Origin: Sansalvadorimonas sp965221135
GTDB taxonomy: Bacteria > Pseudomonadota > Gammaproteobacteria > Pseudomonadales > Endozoicomonadaceae
Reading direction: 5' to 3'
NCBI GenBank assembly: GCA_965221135.1
Contig: CBDCRZ010000106.1
Location: forward strand, 1,178,001-1,242,000
Length of the DNA stretch: 64,000 nucleotides
Shown here: one piece after another, positions 54,275 to 63,687 of the stretch
Layout: every line of letters begins with the position of its first letter
Position numbering within the stretch: position 1 is the stretch's first letter
The notes under the pieces: model-generated
Told to the model about the DNA's origin: nothing
Database searches by the model: none
What the model saw: the letters and a program-made list of their open reading frames with translations, nothing else
Program-made: the position numbers and the translations under genes

Positions 54275-57200
54275 ATGAGATTTACCGTGAATATTGGTGC
54301 TCACTTTTGCAGGAGAGAATTGTTTTTTATTTGGTTAATGCTACCGCTGTCAGCGGGCGTGATAGAAAAATGCGCAGCAGCAGATAAAGATACAAAAAGC
54401 TGGGCGGCAATTGTAAAGCCTTCACCTGCTTCCCTGTATCCCGGTCGTACCTGTGTCCGGCCACATGCCTCTCCTGTTCCTGAATCATCAATGCTTCAGT
54501 GGCCGCCTGTATTGACCACATCAAAGACCCATGCCGAAGTCCCTTCACGACAACAGGAATCGTCTGAGGCTACAGTTCGAACACATCCAAAAAGAAGACC
54601 AGTCAGAAAGAGACAATGTTACCGCAACCCTTCCGCCGAGCGTTTCGATCAACAGATAGAAGCACTGGCAAGCGAAGTGAATCGACTCAAAAAGCAACTT
54701 CACGGGCCACATCGGGAGAGCCATAAAACCGCGCTTTTAGATCTTGCATTCCAGATGACGGAAAGAGAGCCGCACCCGCTTCGAGCCAGTCCCAAAGCCC
54801 TTGCTCTTTTGGCAAATGCGTTTTCAAAATTAGCAAAATATCAAGAAGGCGCCACAGCGTTAGACTGGATAATGAAAGCCGTGATCCACCGCAGTCAAAA
54901 ACAGCAGCTAACCAAACAGTGCGGATTTAAAGCCCAAAACCTGGCCATGGTGCTCAATAGCCTGAGTCAGGTCGCCGGTGACAAAGCCGACACGACCCGG
55001 AAGGCGCTGGCCAAAGAAGTGGGGAGGCGTGCCCTTGCCGGAGACCTTAAGTGCTGGATAGCGCAAGATCTAGCCATGGTGACCAATGGCCTGAGTCAGG
55101 TGACGGGTGACGACGCCGACACGACCCGGAAGGCGCTGGCCAAAGAAGTGGGAAGCCGTGATTTGACCGACACCAAAGAGTGGTCGGCCCAGCCTCTGGC
55201 CATGGTGACCAATGGCCTGAGTCAGGTGGCGGGTGACGACGCCGACACGACCCGGAAGGCGCTGGCCAAAGAGGTGGCAAGCCGTGATTTGACTGACACC
55301 AAAGAGTGGTCGGCCCAACATCTGGCCATGGTGACCAGTGGCCTGAGTCAGGTGGTGGGTGAGGACGCCGACACGACCCGGAAGGCGCTGGCCAAAGAGG
55401 TGGGGAGGCGTGATTTGACTGACACCAGAGAGTGGTCGGCCCAGCCTCTGGCCATGGTGACCAATGGCCTGAGTCAGGTGGCGGGGGACGACGCCGACAC
55501 GACCCGGAAGGCGCTGGCCAAAGAGGTGGGAAGCCGTGATCTGACCAACACCAAAGAGTGGTCGGCCCAGCCTCTGGCCATGGTGACCAATGGCCTGAAT
55601 CAGGTAGCGGGTGACGACGCCGACACGACCCGGAAGGCGCTGGCCAAAGAAGTGGGGAGGCGTGCCCTTGCCGGAGACCTTAAGTGCTGGATAGCGCAAG
55701 ATCTGGCCATGGTGACCAATGGCCTGAGCCAGGTGACGGGGGACGACGCCGACACGACCCGGAAGACGCTGGCCAAAGAGGTGGGAAGCCGTGATTTGAC
55801 CGACACCAAAGAGTGGTCGGCCCAGCATCTGGCCATGGTGACCAATGGCCTGAGCCAGGTGACGGGGGAGGACGCCGACACGACCCGAAAGGCGCTGGCC
55901 AAAGAGGTGGGGAGACGTGATTTGACTGATCCCAGGGAGTGGTCGACCCAGCATCTGGCCATGGTGACCAATGGCCTGAGTCAGGTGGAGGGTGACGACG
56001 CCGACACGACCCGGAAGGCGCTGGCCAAAGAGGTGGGGAGGCGTGATTTGACCAACACCAAAGAGTGGTCAGCTCAGCATCTGGCCATGGTGACCAATGG
56101 CCTGAGTCAGGAGGCGGGTGACGACACCGACACGACCCGGAAGGCGCTGGCCAAAGAAGTGGGGAGGCGTGCCCTTGCCGGAGACCTTAAGTGCTGGATA
56201 GCGCAACATCTGGCTATGGTGACCAATGGCCTGAGGCAGGTGGGGGGGGACGACGCCGACACAACCCGGAAGGCGCTGGCCAAAGAAGTAGGGAGGCGTG
56301 CCCTTGCCGGAGACCTTAAGTGCTGGATAGCACAAGATCTGGCCATGGTGACCAGTGGCCTGAGCCAGGTGACGGGGGACGACGCCGACACGACCCGGAA
56401 GGCGCTGGCCAAAGAGGTGGGGAGGCGTGATTTGACCGACACCAAAGAGTGGTCGGCCCAGCATCTGGCCATGGTGGCCAGTGGGATGTCTCATTGCTCA
56501 CACGTCATAGGGGAGGATGTTGTTCAAGCTTCGATTCAAGCCATTATGAACATATCGCTGACTGAACAGGATATCATTATGGCCCTTGACGCTTTGTGCC
56601 GTTTATCTCTGTCAGACGACCAGCTGAAGCTTGGCTATTTCCTGGTTAAACGTCTTTGTGATATGACTGGTTTTATTGACACAGGCGGCCCTCTGCAGCA
56701 TAGCGTCGGCGACTTCTTATGGAACCTGGCCGTTCTGGATTTATATGCAAAACAAAATCCGCTCGTCAAGGATGATCCTGATACACCCCGTTTCGATATC
56801 TTTGTTAAGCCGCTAATGGATAGGGAAAATATCAGGGACCTTCTTTCACATCACTGGCAAGACAGATTTGCATATATTTACTGGGCAGGCATTTCTAACC
56901 TGGAAATTGATGTGCCTCCTGCTCTTTCTGCTCCTGAAAAAAAGGTGAAGGTCTCAGCATTACAAAACAGAGTGTTCCAGGCTGTTAAAAATGCTTTGCC
57001 AAACCAAAATATTGTTATGGAAGTGAATATTGAAGGGTTCCCCGTTGATATTCTGGTGGGTAAAACCTTGTGTATAGAGGTCGATGGCCCCCATCATTAT
57101 ATTCAGGATGACACAATGGAAAACGATGCGCTTCTTCTTGCAAAAGAATCTGGAAAAAGAAGAGCGCGAGACCCTTTGATAGATCACATACTCAAAGGCC

Positions 57201-57352
57201 TGGGGTTTGAGGTGCTACGTATTTCCTATGTTGAGATTTACTCGGTCGCAGGCCTTGGAACGTTTGTTGATCGGGTGATAAATGCAATGGACGAACAAGA
57301 AATGAGTCGCCAGTATGAAGGCCTGAGAGTGAATGACTTGCCAGCCTGGTAA
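54275..57352 (+). CDS. Helical-repeat protein with C-terminal RAP domain, copy A (1025 aa)
   Basis: The ATG at 54275 precedes a signal-like segment (RRELFFIWLMLPLSAGVIEKCAAA). A TTG after GCAGGAGAGAA (54323 region) could also start a shorter signal peptide. Residues ~40-130 are Pro/Ser/Arg-rich and contain a basic cluster (KRRPVRKRQCYR). Residues ~220-735 hold twelve 42/43-residue helical repeats (core LAMVTNGLSQVTGDDADTTR) plus a terminal half repeat. Residues ~910-1010 match a RAP domain: DILVGKTLCIEVDGPHHY, an Arg-rich helix, then GLGFEVLRISYVE. In eukaryotes, OPR/FASTK-type helical repeats with RAP domains bind organellar RNA, and the RAP fold resembles a PD-(D/E)XK nuclease. RNA binding and export are inferred. 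A gene copy follows directly. Confidence 0.82.
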   Translation: MRFTVNIGAHFCRRELFFIWLMLPLSAGVIEKCAAADKDTKSWAAIVKPSPASLYPGRTCVRPHASPVPESSMLQWPPVLTTSKTHAEVPSRQQESSEATVRTHPKRRPVRKRQCYRNPSAERFDQQIEALASEVNRLKKQLHGPHRESHKTALLDLAFQMTEREPHPLRASPKALALLANAFSKLAKYQEGATALDWIMKAVIHRSQKQQLTKQCGFKAQNLAMVLNSLSQVAGDKADTTRKALAKEVGRRALAGDLKCWIAQDLAMVTNGLSQVTGDDADTTRKALAKEVGSRDLTDTKEWSAQPLAMVTNGLSQVAGDDADTTRKALAKEVASRDLTDTKEWSAQHLAMVTSGLSQVVGEDADTTRKALAKEVGRRDLTDTREWSAQPLAMVTNGLSQVAGDDADTTRKALAKEVGSRDLTNTKEWSAQPLAMVTNGLNQVAGDDADTTRKALAKEVGRRALAGDLKCWIAQDLAMVTNGLSQVTGDDADTTRKTLAKEVGSRDLTDTKEWSAQHLAMVTNGLSQVTGEDADTTRKALAKEVGRRDLTDPREWSTQHLAMVTNGLSQVEGDDADTTRKALAKEVGRRDLTNTKEWSAQHLAMVTNGLSQEAGDDTDTTRKALAKEVGRRALAGDLKCWIAQHLAMVTNGLRQVGGDDADTTRKALAKEVGRRALAGDLKCWIAQDLAMVTSGLSQVTGDDADTTRKALAKEVGRRDLTDTKEWSAQHLAMVASGMSHCSHVIGEDVVQASIQAIMNISLTEQDIIMALDALCRLSLSDDQLKLGYFLVKRLCDMTGFIDTGGPLQHSVGDFLWNLAVLDLYAKQNPLVKDDPDTPRFDIFVKPLMDRENIRDLLSHHWQDRFAYIYWAGISNLEIDVPPALSAPEKKVKVSALQNRVFQAVKNALPNQNIVMEVNIEGFPVDILVGKTLCIEVDGPHHYIQDDTMENDALLLAKESGKRRARDPLIDHILKGLGFEVLRISYVEIYSVAGLGTFVDRVINAMDEQEMSRQYEGLRVNDLPAW
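54940..56475 (+). repeat. 126/129-bp tandem repeats of RAP-protein copy A
   Basis: Twelve in-phase units, each with the constant block GACGCCGACACGACCCGGAA and CTGGCCATGGTGACC. Two unit types alternate irregularly: RDLTDTKEWSAQ (42 codons) and RALAGDLKCWIAQ (43 codons). Confidence 0.93.
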
Positions 57353-57545
57353 ACTTTCTACCAACCACCTGAACGCCACCATTTCAGGCAATGATTTTCC
57401 CTGTCCGGTTATGCTTTTGGAGGATCATGGTCGGTATATGAGGCGGTTTGCTGATTGTGTATTCCCTTCTCTTTTTGGCCTGTGCCGTCTTGCCATATAT
57501 CCCGCCATTGCCTTTACTGCACAGCCTCAACGAACGGGCAAGAGG

Positions 57546-60500
57546 ATGAGATTGACCGTGAATATTGGTGCTCACTTTTGCAGGAGAGAATTGTTTTTTA
57601 TTTGGTTAATGCTACCGCTGTCAGGGGGCGTGATAGAGAAATGCGCAGCAGCAGATAAAGATACAAAGAAAAGCTGGGCGGCAATTGTAAAGCCTTTACC
57701 TGCTTCCCTGTATCCCGGTCGTACCTGTGTCCGGCCACATGCCTCTCCTGTTCCTGAATCATCAATGCTTCAGTGGCCGCCTGTATTGACCACATCAAAG
57801 ACCCATGCCGAAGTCCCTTCACGACAACAGGAATCGTCTGGGGCTACAGTTCGTACACATCCACAAAGAAGACCAGACAGAAAGAGACAATATTACCGCA
57901 ACCCTTCCGCCGAGCGTTTCGATCAACAGATAGAAGCACTGGCAAACGAAGTGAATCGACTCAAAAAGCAACTTCACGGGCCACATCGGGAGAGCCATAA
58001 AACCGCGCTTTTAGATCTTGCATTCCAGATGACAGAAAGAGAGCCGCACCCGCTTCGAGCCAGTCCCAAAGCCCTTGCTCTTTTGGCAAATGCGTTTTCA
58101 AAATTAGCAAAATATCAAGAAGGCGCCACAGCCTTAGACTGGATAATGAAAGCCGTGATCCACCGCAGTCAAAAACAGCAGCTAACCAAACAGTGCGGAT
58201 TTAACGCCCAAAACCTGGCCATGGTGCTCAATAGCCTGAGTCAGGTCGCCGGTGACAAAGCCGACACGACCCGGAAGGCGCTGGCCAAAGAGGTGGGGAG
58301 GCGTGATTTGACTGATCCCAGGGAGTGGTCAGCCCAGCATCTGGCCATGGTGACCAATGGCCTGAGCCAGGTGGCGGGGGGCGACGCCGACACGACCCGG
58401 AAGGCGCTGGCCAAAGAAGTGGGAAGCCGTGATTTGACCGACACCAAAGAGTGGTCGGCCCAGCCTCTGGCCATGGTGACCAATGGCCTGAGCCCGGTGA
58501 CGGGGGACGACGCCGACACGACCCGGAAGGCGCTGGCCAAAGAAGTGGGGAGGCGAGCCCTTGCCGGAGACCTTAAGTGCTGGATAGCGCAAAATCTGGC
58601 CATGGTGACCAATGGCCTGAGCCAGGTGGCGGGGGACGACGCCGACACGACCCGGAAGGCGTTGGCCAAAGAGGTGGGAAGCCGTGATTTGACCGACACC
58701 AAAGAGTGGTCGGCCCAGCCTCTGGCCATGGTGACCAATGGCCTGAGCCAGGTGACGGGGGACGACGCCGGCACGACCCGGAAGGCGCTGGCCAAAGAGG
58801 TGGGAAGCCGTGATTTGACTGACCCCAGGGAGTGGTCGGCCCAGCATCTGGCCATGGTGACCAATGGCCTGAGCCAGGTGACGGGGGACGACGCCGACAC
58901 GACCCGGAAGGCGCTGGCCAAAGAAGTGGTGAGGCGTGCCCTTGCCGGAGACCTTAAGTGCTGGATAGCGCAACATCTGGCCATGGTGACCAATGGCCTG
59001 AGTCAGGTGACGGGGGACGACGCCGACACGACCCCGAAGGCGCTGGCCAAAGAGGTGGGAAGCCGTGATCTGACCGACACCAAAGAGTGGTCGGCCCAGC
59101 CTCTGGCCATGGTGACCAATGGCCTGAGGCAGGTGGTGGGGGACGACGCCGACACGACCCGGAAGGCGCTGGCCAAAGAGGTGGGAAGCCGTGATCTGAC
59201 CGACACCAAAGAGTGGTCGGCCCAGCCTCTGGCCATGGTGACCAATGGCCTGAGGCAGGTGGCGTGGGACGACGCCGACACGACCCGGAAGGCGCTGGCC
59301 AAAGAGGTAGGAAGCCGTGATTTGACCGACACCAAAGAGTGGTCGGCCCAGCATCTGGCCATGGTGACCAATGGCCTGAGCCAGGTGACGGGGGACGACG
59401 CCGACACGATCCGGAAGGCGCTGGCCAAAGAGGTGGGGAGGCGTGATTTGACTGACCCCAGGGAGTGGTCGGCCCAGCCTCTGGCCATGGTGATCAATGG
59501 CCTGAGGCAGGTGGCGGGGGACGACGCCGACACGACCCGGACGCTGGCCAAAGAAGTGGGAAGGCGTGCCCTTGCCGGAGACCTTAAGTGCTGGATAGCG
59601 CAAGATCTGGCCATGGTGACCAATGGCCTTAGTCAGGTGACGGGGGACGACGCTGACACGACCCGGAAGGCGCTGACCAAAGAAGTGGGGAGGCGTGCCC
59701 TTGCCGGAGACCTTAAGTGCTGGATAGCGCAACATCTGGCCATGGTGACCAATGGCCTGAGCCAGATGACGGGGGACGACGCCGACACGACCCGGAAGGC
59801 GCTGGCCAAAGAAGTGGGGAGGCGTGCCCTTGCCGGAGACCTTAAGTGCTGGTTAACGCAAGATCTGGCCATGGTGACCAATGGCCTGAGGCAGGTGGCG
59901 GGGGACGACGCCGACACGACCCGGAAGGCGCTGGCCAAAGAGGTGGGGAGGCGTGATTTGACTGACACCAAAGAGTGGTCGGCCCAGCCTCTGGCCATGG
60001 TGACCAATGGCCTGAGGCAGGTGGCGGGGGACGACGCCGACACGACCCTGAAGGCGCTGGCCAAAGAGGTGGGAAGCCGTGATTTGAATGACACCAGTGA
60101 GTGGTCGGCCAAGTCTCTGGCCATGGTGGCCAGTGGCATGTCTCATTGCTCACACGTCATAGGGGAGGATGTTGTTCAAGCTTCGATTCAAGCCATTATG
60201 AACATATCGCCGACTGAACAGGATATCATTATGGCCCTTTACGCCTTGTGCCGTTTATCTCTGTCAGACGACCAGCTGAAGCTTGGCTATTTCCTGGTTA
60301 AACGTCTTTGTGATATGACTGGTTTTATTGACACAGGCGGCCCTCTACAGCATAGCGTCGGCGACTTCTTATGGAACCTGGCCGTTCTGGATTTATGTGC
60401 AAAACAAAATCCGCTCGTCAAGGATGATCCTGATACACCCCGTTTCGATATCTTTGTTAAGCCGCTAATGGATATGGAAAATATCAGGGACCTTCTTTCA

Positions 60501-61004
60501 CATCACTGGCAAGACAGATTTGCATATATTTACTGGGCAGGCATTTCTAACCTGGAAATTGATGTGTCTCCTGCTCTTTCTGCTCCTGAAAAAAAGGTGA
60601 AAGTCTCAGCATTACAAAACAGAGTGTTCCAGGCTGTTAAAAATGCTTTGCCAAACCAAAATATTGTTATGGAAGTGAATATTGAAGGGTTCCCAGTTGA
60701 TATTCTGGTGGGTAAAACCTTGTGTATAGAGGTCGATGGCCCCCATCATTATATTCAGGACGACACAATGGAAAACGATGAGCTTCTTCTTGCAAAAGAA
60801 TCTGGAAAAAGAAGAGCGCGAGACCCTTTGATAGATCACATACTCAAAGGCCTGGGGTTTGAGGTGCTACGTATTTCCTATGTTGAGACTGACTCGGTCA
60901 CAGGCCTTGGAACGTTTGTTGATCGGGTGATAAATGCAATGGACGAACAAGAAATAAGTCGCCAGTATGAAGGCCTGAGAGTGAATGACTTGCCAGCCTG
61001 GTAA
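57546..61004 (+). CDS. Helical-repeat protein with C-terminal RAP domain, copy B (1152 aa)
   Basis: The ATG at 57546 corresponds to the copy A start. The frame is open further upstream to 57333 and an ATG at 57438 exists, but this extra sequence corresponds to remnant DNA upstream of copy A. The signal-like segment and basic linker are the same. Fifteen repeats plus a terminal half repeat are present (three more than copy A); one unit lost a codon (TTRTLAKEV). The RAP domain is nearly identical, with few substitutions (for example ETDSVTG for EIYSVAG). The unique N- and C-terminal regions are almost invariant while the repeat arrays differ in number and order, which points to recombination within the arrays. 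Confidence 0.82.
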   Translation: MRLTVNIGAHFCRRELFFIWLMLPLSGGVIEKCAAADKDTKKSWAAIVKPLPASLYPGRTCVRPHASPVPESSMLQWPPVLTTSKTHAEVPSRQQESSGATVRTHPQRRPDRKRQYYRNPSAERFDQQIEALANEVNRLKKQLHGPHRESHKTALLDLAFQMTEREPHPLRASPKALALLANAFSKLAKYQEGATALDWIMKAVIHRSQKQQLTKQCGFNAQNLAMVLNSLSQVAGDKADTTRKALAKEVGRRDLTDPREWSAQHLAMVTNGLSQVAGGDADTTRKALAKEVGSRDLTDTKEWSAQPLAMVTNGLSPVTGDDADTTRKALAKEVGRRALAGDLKCWIAQNLAMVTNGLSQVAGDDADTTRKALAKEVGSRDLTDTKEWSAQPLAMVTNGLSQVTGDDAGTTRKALAKEVGSRDLTDPREWSAQHLAMVTNGLSQVTGDDADTTRKALAKEVVRRALAGDLKCWIAQHLAMVTNGLSQVTGDDADTTPKALAKEVGSRDLTDTKEWSAQPLAMVTNGLRQVVGDDADTTRKALAKEVGSRDLTDTKEWSAQPLAMVTNGLRQVAWDDADTTRKALAKEVGSRDLTDTKEWSAQHLAMVTNGLSQVTGDDADTIRKALAKEVGRRDLTDPREWSAQPLAMVINGLRQVAGDDADTTRTLAKEVGRRALAGDLKCWIAQDLAMVTNGLSQVTGDDADTTRKALTKEVGRRALAGDLKCWIAQHLAMVTNGLSQMTGDDADTTRKALAKEVGRRALAGDLKCWLTQDLAMVTNGLRQVAGDDADTTRKALAKEVGRRDLTDTKEWSAQPLAMVTNGLRQVAGDDADTTLKALAKEVGSRDLNDTSEWSAKSLAMVASGMSHCSHVIGEDVVQASIQAIMNISPTEQDIIMALYALCRLSLSDDQLKLGYFLVKRLCDMTGFIDTGGPLQHSVGDFLWNLAVLDLCAKQNPLVKDDPDTPRFDIFVKPLMDMENIRDLLSHHWQDRFAYIYWAGISNLEIDVSPALSAPEKKVKVSALQNRVFQAVKNALPNQNIVMEVNIEGFPVDILVGKTLCIEVDGPHHYIQDDTMENDELLLAKESGKRRARDPLIDHILKGLGFEVLRISYVETDSVTGLGTFVDRVINAMDEQEISRQYEGLRVNDLPAW
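58210..60130 (+). repeat. 126/129-bp tandem repeats of RAP-protein copy B
   Basis: Fifteen in-phase units of the same two types as in copy A. The variable sites are the residue after SAQ/IAQ (P, H, D or N), S/R before Q, and the residue before GDD. Confidence 0.93.
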
Positions 61005-61009
61005 CCTTT

Positions 61010-61784
61010 CTACCAACCACCTGAACGCCACCATTTTGCTCTGACTGGCAGTTTTGGGCGTTTGGGTTCCTGATCCCTCCGGGTTGCCATCTGCTCTACC
61101 TGACGCTCAAGTTTCAGTTGTCGAGCTGAAAACTGCTCAGGGTCGTCCAGAACTTTAAGGCGCTGGTCGTTCAGGTGGTATAAGTGACCAATCCTGCTCA
61201 TCCAGGTGGCACTCCACTTTTCCAGTTCAGGGTCGCCACGCTGAGCATCAATAAAATCCCGTCTTACGTGAGCCTTGACTTCAACTTCAATCACATCGCA
61301 AGAGCTATTGAAAAATGGCCTGAAAGGTAAATGACAGGCTGCACAACGCTGCTCTTTGGCAGGTCCACTGGCTCATGAACCACAGGCAGATTGTTGTGAA
61401 GGTTGCGCCCGTTACCGGGAACCCCGGGCTGACGGCCTCGTTTACGATTTGAAGGTGGGCGAGTTGTATTGCCGCTTTTCTTAGGTTTTCTCAGACTTGC
61501 GACCAAAAAGCAGGTGCTTCATGTGCGCCAGCTCTGATTTCAGTTCATCAATCTGGGCACTCAATGCTGCTGTAGCAGCCTTATGCTTTAATGTGAGCCC
61601 CGAATTTTTTGGTCAGAGCTTTTTGCTCTCGGTCACACGCCGCTTTCCACATAGCATGCCGCTGGTTGGCCTGCTGTTTAAGCCGAATGTGCTCCTGCCT
61701 GGTCAGGATGACCTGCACGGTGGTGAAGGGGGCAGGCGTTAATGCAGAGGCTGTGTTCGATACTGAAGAATGAACATTTTTCAC
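61010..61784 (-). pseudogene. Degraded IS66-type transposase
   Basis: Three fragments lie in order on the minus strand. 61581-61784 carries the N-terminal coiled region (RQEHIRLKQQANQRHAMWKA). 61291-61506 carries the basic linker (RKRGRQPGVPGNGRNL). 61010-61294 carries the central AHVRRDFIDAQRGDPELEKW segment. The frame shifts between the first two, most of the catalytic core is absent, and the C-terminus is cut at the junction with RAP gene copy B. Not functional. Confidence 0.72.
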
Positions 61785-61839
61785 ACACTAAAATTAGATG
61801 GTTTTAAGATGTTTTGTAGCTGTTTGTAGAATAGTTACC

Positions 61840-62760
61840 TTAATTGTTTTTATGCTGTTCAGGCATCCATGGGTCAACATGGATCAATACCTCGGCCACG
61901 TTGGGGCCTTCTTTCTTTAAAAGATCGGTGACGGCATCGGCAATATCATGGCCTTCGAGCACGGTCAGTCTGGCATCAACATCCAAATGCAGGTCTACAA
62001 ACAGGCCGCCATGATGCCGGGTGCGCAGGTTATGAATACCTTTCACGCCTTCTACTGTCGACGCAAGTTCATAGAGTTGCTGTGTAATCTCTTCCGATGC
62101 GCCCTTATCCACAAGAGAGCCTAAGGCCGGAGCGCAGATATTAAAGGCGGAGTGAAGAATAAGCAGGGAGATCATGCCAGCACCTGTAAGGTCAATCCAG
62201 CCCTGACCCGGCAACAGCATGGAACCAATAACAGCCACAACGGCAGGCAGAGAGCTAAAGGCATCGCTGCGGTGGTGCCAGGCATTGGCAATCAGCGCGG
62301 AGGAGTTAAGCTTCTGGCCTTTAAACAGCGTCCAGCGGAACAGAATCTCTTTCAAAATGACCGAGCTGACAGCTGCCCAAAGGGCAATGGGCTCTGAGGA
62401 CGTGACGCTTTCATTGTGCCAGTGATTTGCCGCATCCCAGCCAATGCCCAGGCCTGCTGCCATCATCATTAAGCCGATAATCAGAGTCACCAGTGTTTCA
62501 TAGCGTTGGTGACCGTAGGGGTGGTCTGCATCGGCAGGGGCTGTCCAGAGTCGTACCCCAACCAGGACGGCAATATCACTGATCAGGTCAGACAGACTGT
62601 GCAGACCGTCTGCGACTACTGCACGACTGTGTCCGAGTGTTCCGGCTATTATTTTAAAGAGAGAAAGCAGAACATTGACCAGCAGGCCAACCCAGGTGAC
62701 CTGAGAGATATCCTGAATGCGGTTGTCGGTGATGCTCGTTTGGGCGCTTGTGGATGTCAT
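61840..62760 (-). CDS. Cation diffusion facilitator (FieF/CzcD-type) efflux transporter
   Basis: A 306-residue inner-membrane protein with six hydrophobic helices. The metal-site motifs are HSLSDLISD (helix II) and HHRSDAFSS (helix V), followed by a C-terminal cytosolic domain with several His residues (HNLRTRHHGGLFVDLHLDV). It should export Zn2+, Fe2+ or similar ions by proton antiport. FieF-like members have DxxxD/HxxxD sites like these; metal choice is not certain. Divergent from the CPXCG gene, 46 bp away. Confidence 0.92.
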   Translation of the reverse strand: MTSTSAQTSITDNRIQDISQVTWVGLLVNVLLSLFKIIAGTLGHSRAVVADGLHSLSDLISDIAVLVGVRLWTAPADADHPYGHQRYETLVTLIIGLMMMAAGLGIGWDAANHWHNESVTSSEPIALWAAVSSVILKEILFRWTLFKGQKLNSSALIANAWHHRSDAFSSLPAVVAVIGSMLLPGQGWIDLTGAGMISLLILHSAFNICAPALGSLVDKGASEEITQQLYELASTVEGVKGIHNLRTRHHGGLFVDLHLDVDARLTVLEGHDIADAVTDLLKKEGPNVAEVLIHVDPWMPEQHKNN

Positions 62761-62806
62761 AAAGAAAACGTATACACTTGCAAGGGGTTGATGAGGTTAA
62801 CAGACC

Positions 62807-63001
62807 ATGAATGATTTTGAGTCCGCGAAAATCAATTGCCCCTATTGCGGTGAGCGTATTGAGGTTCTGCTGGACAGAGAAGAAGAGGGTGAGTCTTATA
62901 TTGAAGACTGCTCTGTATGCTGTTGTCCGATCACTATGCTGGTTACAGTGGATGAGCAGGGCAACCCTTCCGTAGAAGTCCATCACGAGAATGACACCTG
63001 A
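62807..63001 (+). CDS. CPXCG-motif zinc-ribbon protein (64 aa)
   Basis: A small protein with CPYCG at residues 11-15 and a second Cys cluster (CSVCCCP), the layout of the CPXCG cysteine-rich family found in many gammaproteobacteria. It presumably binds zinc; its role is undefined. It is divergent from the metal efflux gene, which may share its promoter region. Confidence 0.9.
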   Translation: MNDFESAKINCPYCGERIEVLLDREEEGESYIEDCSVCCCPITMLVTVDEQGNPSVEVHHENDT

Positions 63002-63048
63002 CTGTCAGGTGGCCGGGTTGATATCAAAGCTCTTAAATATCAAGGCTT

Positions 63049-63687
63049 TTAGATATCAAAGCTCAGCGCATCGAGGAGTTTCTGACGCAGACGCTTTTCG
63101 AGAATGGGCAGTTGCTCGGCCACCAGTTTATCGATAATCGCTTCGATCTGCTCATCACTGAATGGCGAGTCCTGTGGCGGTGAAACGTTTCCTGCATCTA
63201 ACTCATTGTGCAGAACCGGCGGTTCCATGGTTTCCAGCTTCACTCCGTCAGAAGCCACACTGTCAGAAACCATGCTGTTAGAAATAAGGGCATCCAGGAT
63301 GTTTTCGTCCTGTACGTCGCCTTTGTCGAAGTCCAGCAGAAACTCTTCTTCAGCATCGCCCGGAAGTGCTGGAATCTGCTCATTCAGCAGGGGGATATCG
63401 GAGAAGTCGTCTGCATCTATGGACGACTCATCTATTACAAACTCTTCTGGGGCAGAGTCATCTGCCGCGTTTGAAGGCGCGGAATAATAGGATTTAGCTG
63501 AAAACTCTGACGGTGTTTCCAGTGAGGTTGTGTCCCCATTGGTCAGACTTTCGTCAATCAGAAAGTCATTGTCGTCCGGTTCGCTGTCCAATACCGGGAT
63601 GTTGCTTTCCAGAGGCTTGTCCAAGAGTTGCTTCAGGTTTTCCAGTTCATCCAATAAATGCTCTGCCGGATCCTTGTTCTGGCTCAT
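63049..63687 (-). CDS. Acidic hypothetical protein (212 aa), coupled to holC
   Basis: Highly acidic and probably disordered for residues ~1-165. It ends with an amphipathic helix (IEAIIDKLVAEQLPILEKRL), a pattern seen in small proteins next to holC/valS in related bacteria. The ATG overlaps the holC stop (ATGA), so it is translationally coupled. The same position, between holC and valS, is occupied by a hypothetical gene in pseudomonads. Function unknown. Confidence 0.8.
   Translation of the reverse strand: MSQNKDPAEHLLDELENLKQLLDKPLESNIPVLDSEPDDNDFLIDESLTNGDTTSLETPSEFSAKSYYSAPSNAADDSAPEEFVIDESSIDADDFSDIPLLNEQIPALPGDAEEEFLLDFDKGDVQDENILDALISNSMVSDSVASDGVKLETMEPPVLHNELDAGNVSPPQDSPFSDEQIEAIIDKLVAEQLPILEKRLRQKLLDALSFDI

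Noticed and set aside
58329..59735. 468-codon minus-strand frame opposite RAP gene copy B
   Set aside because: Same effect of in-phase 126/129-bp repeats. The plus-strand frame continues into a recognisable RAP domain and the antisense frame leads nowhere.
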